From an uncultured Bacillota bacterium (GTDB taxonomy: Bacteria; Bacillota; Clostridia; Caldicoprobacterales; UBA3941), in the NCBI GenBank assembly GCA_937960725.1, contig CALGOY010000327.1:1-18625 (forward strand): DNA of 18,625 bases, written 5' to 3'. Position 1 is the first letter of the stretch. Every line of letters begins with the position of its first letter. The translations under genes and the position numbers were made by a program. Positions 16,013 through 18,625 of this stretch are shown here, one piece after another. The notes under the pieces were generated by a model that was not told the origin of the DNA, did no database searches, and worked only from the letters and a program-made list of their open reading frames with translations.

Positions 16013-16525
16013 TTAATCTAGCAAGCTGATAATCTTATCCCATAAAGTTTTTCTACTCTGATCCTCCTGGGCTATTTCTACTGACTCATCCCTTGTATCT
16101 TTCTCTGTTTCCTCTTCTGCTTGTTCCAGATCCTGTTGCGGAAGCTGCACATAAAGCACCTGATCCTCATCTGGATAATCCATATCCAAATTATTTTTTG
16201 CGTACTCCTCTATTCTCTTTAAATCTCCACAGTAATTTAGCTCAAGCTTTAGCTGCTGCTCCCTTTTATACTCTTCCTCAAGTTCCTTCTCTAATTTCAG
16301 GATATCCGAATGGTTTTGTGCGATCACAACATAACGGGCTACCGCTATTGAACTTAATGCAAATCCAATTAAAACCATAACAATGGGCATTACTTTATTC
16401 TTTTTTCTAGCTTTAGGTTGGGTTTTGTATTTTGGACCCTCTACAGTTTTTATCTCTTTATTTAAACTATTTGCACTGACTTCATAAGCATAATCTTCCA
16501 AATAGTGTTTTTCCGCTACTAACAA
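16013..16525 (-). CDS. ftsL: FtsL/DivIC-like septum formation initiator protein
   Basis: The product is a 170-residue single-pass (bitopic) membrane protein. It has a basic cytoplasmic N-terminus of about 44 residues, one transmembrane helix at about 45-67 and a charged coiled coil at about 72-97. The stretch RIEEYAKNNLDMDYPDEDQV (103-122) is characteristic of FtsL/DivIC proteins, and an acidic tail ends at LLD. Family knowledge: it forms a complex with DivIB and DivIC and helps activate the FtsW-PBP pair at the septum. The gene's place between rsmH and the PBP gene argues for FtsL rather than DivIC. The predicted start is TTG at 16525, 10 nt after a GGGGGG run (16541-16536). No ATG lies near the 5' end, and the beginning MLVAEK resembles clostridial homologues. 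The acidic tail of about 45 residues is longer than in B. subtilis FtsL. Confidence 0.85.
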   Translation of the reverse strand: MLVAEKHYLEDYAYEVSANSLNKEIKTVEGPKYKTQPKARKKNKVMPIVMVLIGFALSSIAVARYVVIAQNHSDILKLEKELEEEYKREQQLKLELNYCGDLKRIEEYAKNNLDMDYPDEDQVLYVQLPQQDLEQAEEETEKDTRDESVEIAQEDQSRKTLWDKIISLLD

Positions 16526-16570
16526 TTTTATTCGGCCCCCCTACTATTTATGTTATATTCTCCATACATG

Positions 16571-17497
16571 TTACAATTTTTGACAAGCCCTCAATTTTGC
16601 ACTCCTCGCTCTGGGATTAGCCTCAACCTCTTCATCAGAAGGCTTAATAGGCTTTCTGGTTAAAATTTTGATTAAAGGCTTTTTACCACAGCTGCAAATA
16701 GGAGCTTTCGGTGGACAGGTGCATGGATTTTCCATATTTCTAAAGGCATTTTTAACTATGCGATCTTCTAAAGAGTGAAAGGTAATAACACATAGCCTGC
16801 CTCCGGGCCTTAAAAAGCTAACAGCCTGCTCTAACACCTGCTTTAAGTTTTCCAGCTCGTTATTTACTTCAATCCGTATAGCCTGAAATGTTCTTTTTGC
16901 TGGATGTGGTCCACGTCTTCTCGCCCTAGCTGGTATGGCCGCTTTTATCACTTCGGCCAGCTGACCAGTAGTTTCGATAGGACGATTTTTTACGATAAAC
17001 TGCGCTATTCTCTTGGCCCATCTTTCTTCACCATATTCAGCAATTATGCGAGCTAGTCTAGCTTCTTCGTATTCATTTACCACTTCATAAGCGCTTAAAT
17101 CCTGATCTGGATTCATCCTCATATCAAGCCTTGCATCTTCCTGATATGAAAATCCGCGACTTCCTTTGTCTAGCTGATGTGAAGAAACACCTAGATCTAT
17201 AACCATGCCATCTATATGGGATAATGAACATCTATGCATTATCTCTTCCAAATTTGCAAAGTTATCGTGGACTGTTATCAGCGAATCTTCATAGGATACT
17301 AGTCTCTCTCTGGCAGCTTTTAACGCTGCGGGATCCTGATCAATACCAACGAGTAGTCCCCCTGGTAAAATTCTACGAAGTATCTCGCTGGCATGGCCTC
17401 CTCCACCTAAAGTTCCATCCACTATGACGCTGCCAGGCTTGCAATCCAGTAGTTCAATCGTTTCATTCAACAATACAGGAATGTGGTGAAATGACAT
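16571..17497 (-). CDS. rsmH: 16S rRNA (cytosine-1402-N4)-methyltransferase RsmH
   Basis: The 308-residue protein is full length for RsmH (formerly MraW). The SAM-binding loop [11 protein letters not shown] is at residues 28-38, and the rRNA-binding C-terminal part includes [13 protein letters not shown]. Family knowledge: it uses S-adenosylmethionine to N4-methylate C1402 in the ribosomal P site. Near the C-terminus is a cysteine cluster (PCTCPP...CSCGKKP, about residues 253-269), frequent in Gram-positive members and of unknown purpose. The ATG is preceded by GGGAGG at 7-8 nt. It sits between mraZ and ftsL, the canonical position. Confidence 0.97.
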   Translation of the reverse strand: MSFHHIPVLLNETIELLDCKPGSVIVDGTLGGGGHASEILRRILPGGLLVGIDQDPAALKAARERLVSYEDSLITVHDNFANLEEIMHRCSLSHIDGMVIDLGVSSHQLDKGSRGFSYQEDARLDMRMNPDQDLSAYEVVNEYEEARLARIIAEYGEERWAKRIAQFIVKNRPIETTGQLAEVIKAAIPARARRRGPHPAKRTFQAIRIEVNNELENLKQVLEQAVSFLRPGGRLCVITFHSLEDRIVKNAFRNMENPCTCPPKAPICSCGKKPLIKILTRKPIKPSDEEVEANPRARSAKLRACQKL

Positions 17498-17512
17498 AAT
17501 TTTCCTCCCGTC

Positions 17513-17941
17513 TTATATTCCTAATTCCGCCATCTTTTCAGCTATATCATCGTGATCCAAGTTTTCTTCATTATAAGCATTCCACTTTTCCTTGCTCCAT
17601 ATTTCTACTCGGGATGATACACCAACGATGACCAAGTCCTTCTCTAGCTCTGCATACTCCCTTAAATTAGCCGGAATAAGAACTCTACCCTGTTTGTCCA
17701 ATTCGCATTCAATGGCGCCGGAGAAGAAAAATCTGGTAAATGCTCTTGCATCTCTGCTGGTCAGAGGAAGGGAACGGAGCTTTTTCTCAAAGCTCTGCCA
17801 TTCTTCTTGGGGGAATACGAACAAACAATTATCCAACCCCTTGGTGATTATAAATTTATCGCCCAAGTCTTCTCTAAACTTTGCAGGCATGATGACTCTG
17901 CCTTTGGGGTCGATCGTATGTTGGTACTCCCCAATAAACAT
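17513..17941 (-). CDS. mraZ: MraZ, transcriptional regulator of the dcw cluster
   Basis: The 142-residue protein has the family's usual length and two MraZ/AbrB-type half-domains. The signature [13 protein letters not shown] lies at about residues 11-23 and is repeated as [13 protein letters not shown] at 82-94. Family knowledge: MraZ is a ring-forming DNA-binding protein that represses or activates the division cluster through repeats upstream of its own gene, and such repeats are present here at 17971-17997. The ATG start follows a G-rich ribosome binding site (AGAGGGGGGAAGGG). It is the first gene of the cluster, 15 nt before rsmH, and is probably co-transcribed with it. Confidence 0.96.
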   Translation of the reverse strand: MFIGEYQHTIDPKGRVIMPAKFREDLGDKFIITKGLDNCLFVFPQEEWQSFEKKLRSLPLTSRDARAFTRFFFSGAIECELDKQGRVLIPANLREYAELEKDLVIVGVSSRVEIWSKEKWNAYNEENLDHDDIAEKMAELGI

Positions 17942-17961
17942 CCCTTCCCCCCCTCTTTAGT

Positions 17962-17990
17962 ATTATCTCACCACTTTCCTCCACTTTCAA
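17962..17990 (-). promoter_or_regulatory. Candidate housekeeping (sigma-A type) promoter of mraZ and the dcw operon
   Basis: On the coding strand, TTGAAA (17990-17985) is followed by exactly 17 nt and GATAAT (17967-17962). The -35 overlaps the middle AAAGTGG repeat and the spacer contains the third, so bound MraZ would block polymerase. The predicted start near 17955 leaves a leader of only about 14 nt before the mraZ ATG, with just room for the G-rich ribosome binding site. That short leader is the main reason for caution. Confidence 0.6.
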
Positions 17991-17997
17991 CCACTTT
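17971..17997 (-). promoter_or_regulatory. MraZ-binding repeats (three AAAGTGG boxes, 10-bp period)
   Basis: The plus strand reads CCACTTT at 17971, 17981 and 17991, so on the coding strand AAAGTGG occurs three times, on the same face of the helix. Family knowledge: MraZ regulators bind runs of short GTGG- or TGGG-type direct repeats at 10-bp spacing directly upstream of their own gene. The position 30 nt before the mraZ start fits autoregulation. The assignment of these repeats to this MraZ is inference. Confidence 0.8.
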
Positions 17998-18017
17998 TAT
18001 GTAATAATTCTCTATCC

Positions 18018-18040
18018 ATTCATAAATTCCTGCTATGAAT
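18018..18040. repeat. 7-9-7 inverted repeat upstream of the mraZ promoter
   Basis: ATTCATA and TATGAAT are separated by 9 nt in the otherwise AT-rich spacer between the hydrolase terminator and mraZ. The centre lies about 40 bp upstream of the proposed mraZ -35 element. It could be a binding site for an unidentified dimeric regulator. The arms are AT-rich, so chance is also possible. Confidence 0.35.
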
Positions 18041-18090
18041 TAAATAAAAATTAAGGCGATATTTGAAAATAATCCTAAAGTCCCAAAAAT

Positions 18091-18120
18091 AAAATACACG
18101 GCAATTTTGCCGTGTATTTT
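18091..18120 (-). terminator. Rho-independent terminator after the NlpC/P60 gene
   Basis: A perfect 13-bp stem (arms AAAATACACGGCA and its complement) closes a 4-nt loop. In minus-strand reading it is followed by ATTTTT. It lies 15 nt after the hydrolase stop codon. The A-tract on the other side makes it potentially bidirectional. It should isolate the dcw operon from upstream transcription. Confidence 0.88.
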
Positions 18121-18135
18121 CTCTATATGAATATA

Positions 18136-18625
18136 TTATTTGAATACCCTTCTTCCCCAAGAAAACACCCTTTGGTAATAGCCTGAATCCATGGAGCTAA
18201 TTATAACTCTTCTGATCGTACTAGACGAGGAAGCGTGGATAAACTTGCCATCTCCTATGTATATACCAGCGTGATCGCTTAAATCGCTATCGTTAGGATT
18301 GGTATTAAAAAACACCAAATCGCCAGGTTTCAAATCCTCTCTTCCGACCTTAGGCGCATACTCTCCATACCCTTGATCTTTGGCAGTGCGGGGAAGTATT
18401 ACGCCAAAATTTTTATATACGTATGTAGTAAATCCCGAACAATCAAAGGCATTTGGTCCCGCTGCCGCATATACATAAGGCTTTCCTAGCTGCTGAAGTG
18501 CAAAATCTACAAGAGCTGCCGCTATATCCCTATCATTTGATCCCCGATCCAGCTCAGTTTGCTCTGATTTTTCATTCCCTTGGCTAGGAGCTTTTTCAGA
18601 TTGATTCTTGTATAGCAGAGATAAG
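18136..18625 (-). CDS. NlpC/P60 family cell-wall endopeptidase, C-terminal part (5' end outside window)
   Basis: The minus-strand frame is open without a stop from the window edge to a TAA at 18138-18136, giving 162 residues. About 30 low-complexity polar residues (rich in S, E, Q, N, K), probably a linker, precede a complete NlpC/P60 domain. The domain shows the catalytic Cys in FDCSGF (residue 62 of the visible part), His in SDHAGIYIG (118) and a third polar residue, His, in KFIHAS (130). The KPGDLVFF stretch before the catalytic His is also typical. Family knowledge: these are exported cysteine peptidases that cut D-Glu-mDAP bonds in peptidoglycan stem peptides. The N-terminus, which would carry a signal peptide and perhaps SH3 or LysM domains, lies beyond the window. 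The gene ends 15 nt before a strong terminator, so it is a separate transcription unit from mraZ. A TTG-initiated 65-residue reading at 18333 would cut off the catalytic Cys and is not the gene start. Confidence 0.9.
   Translation of the reverse strand, partial: LSLLYKNQSEKAPSQGNEKSEQTELDRGSNDRDIAAALVDFALQQLGKPYVYAAAGPNAFDCSGFTTYVYKNFGVILPRTAKDQGYGEYAPKVGREDLKPGDLVFFNTNPNDSDLSDHAGIYIGDGKFIHASSSSTIRRVIISSMDSGYYQRVFSWGRRVFK

Noticed and set aside
16526..16570. Internal promoter upstream of ftsL
   Set aside because: A TATAAC-like hexamer is present, but the candidate -35 elements are 13 or 23 nt away, outside normal spacing.
18136..18333. Complete 65-residue gene starting at the TTG at 18333
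   Set aside because: The frame stays open to the window edge and the catalytic Cys of the NlpC/P60 domain lies upstream, so this is only the tail of a larger gene.

Overview
The window is a peptidoglycan-synthesis and cell-division (dcw) cluster of an endospore-forming, DAP-type Firmicute, most likely a member of Clostridia. The evidence is the collinear order mraZ-rsmH-ftsL-spoVD/ftsI-murE-murF-mraY-murD-ftsW/spoVE-murA-divIB-ylxW-ylxX-sbp-ftsZ followed by spoIIGA-sigE, a MurE with the DNPR motif of meso-diaminopimelate ligases, and the sporulation genes themselves. All 18 genes lie on the minus strand, so transcription runs from high to low coordinates. I cannot name a genus. I see no mobile element, tRNA, rRNA or CRISPR array.

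Layout, in transcription order. (1) At 18625-18136 is the 3' part of an NlpC/P60 cell-wall hydrolase, entering from outside the window and ended by a strong hairpin terminator at 18120-18091. (2) A 194-nt spacer holds the presumed mraZ promoter, threaded through three AAAGTGG repeats at an exact 10-bp period, which are candidate MraZ operators. (3) mraZ to ftsW (17941-7309) is tightly packed. It covers regulator, 16S rRNA methylation, divisome assembly (FtsL), transpeptidase (SpoVD/FtsI), the cytoplasmic Mur ligases, MraY (lipid I) and the SEDS polymerase. (4) murA to sbp (7200-3190) follows two structured intergenic leaders. It supplies the first committed step of the pathway, DivIB, two tandem DUF881 proteins and the small basic protein Sbp. 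(5) ftsZ (2952-1861) comes after a 237-nt AT-rich spacer and ends at a 20-bp-stem terminator. (6) spoIIGA-sigE (1705-29) forms a separate two-gene sporulation unit with a candidate Spo0A-type promoter. sigG would be expected just beyond coordinate 1 but is outside the window.

The genes make and use lipid-linked peptidoglycan precursor. MurA starts UDP-MurNAc synthesis (MurB and MurC are not here), MurD/E/F add the peptide, and MraY loads it onto lipid. MurG, which would make lipid II, is absent from its usual place between ftsW and murA. FtsW/SpoVE and SpoVD polymerise and cross-link at the septum organised by FtsZ and DivIB/FtsL. FtsA is also absent from its common site before ftsZ. SpoIIGA activates pro-sigma-E after the asymmetric septum forms.

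This is mostly an ordinary conserved cluster. The parts worth a second look are non-coding: a perfect 10-bp inverted repeat that would bury the murA ribosome binding site, a long hairpin before divIB, the MraZ box/promoter overlap, and the spoIIG-like promoter. At the protein level they are the divergent pro-sigma-E processing site and the SpoVD cysteine pair.
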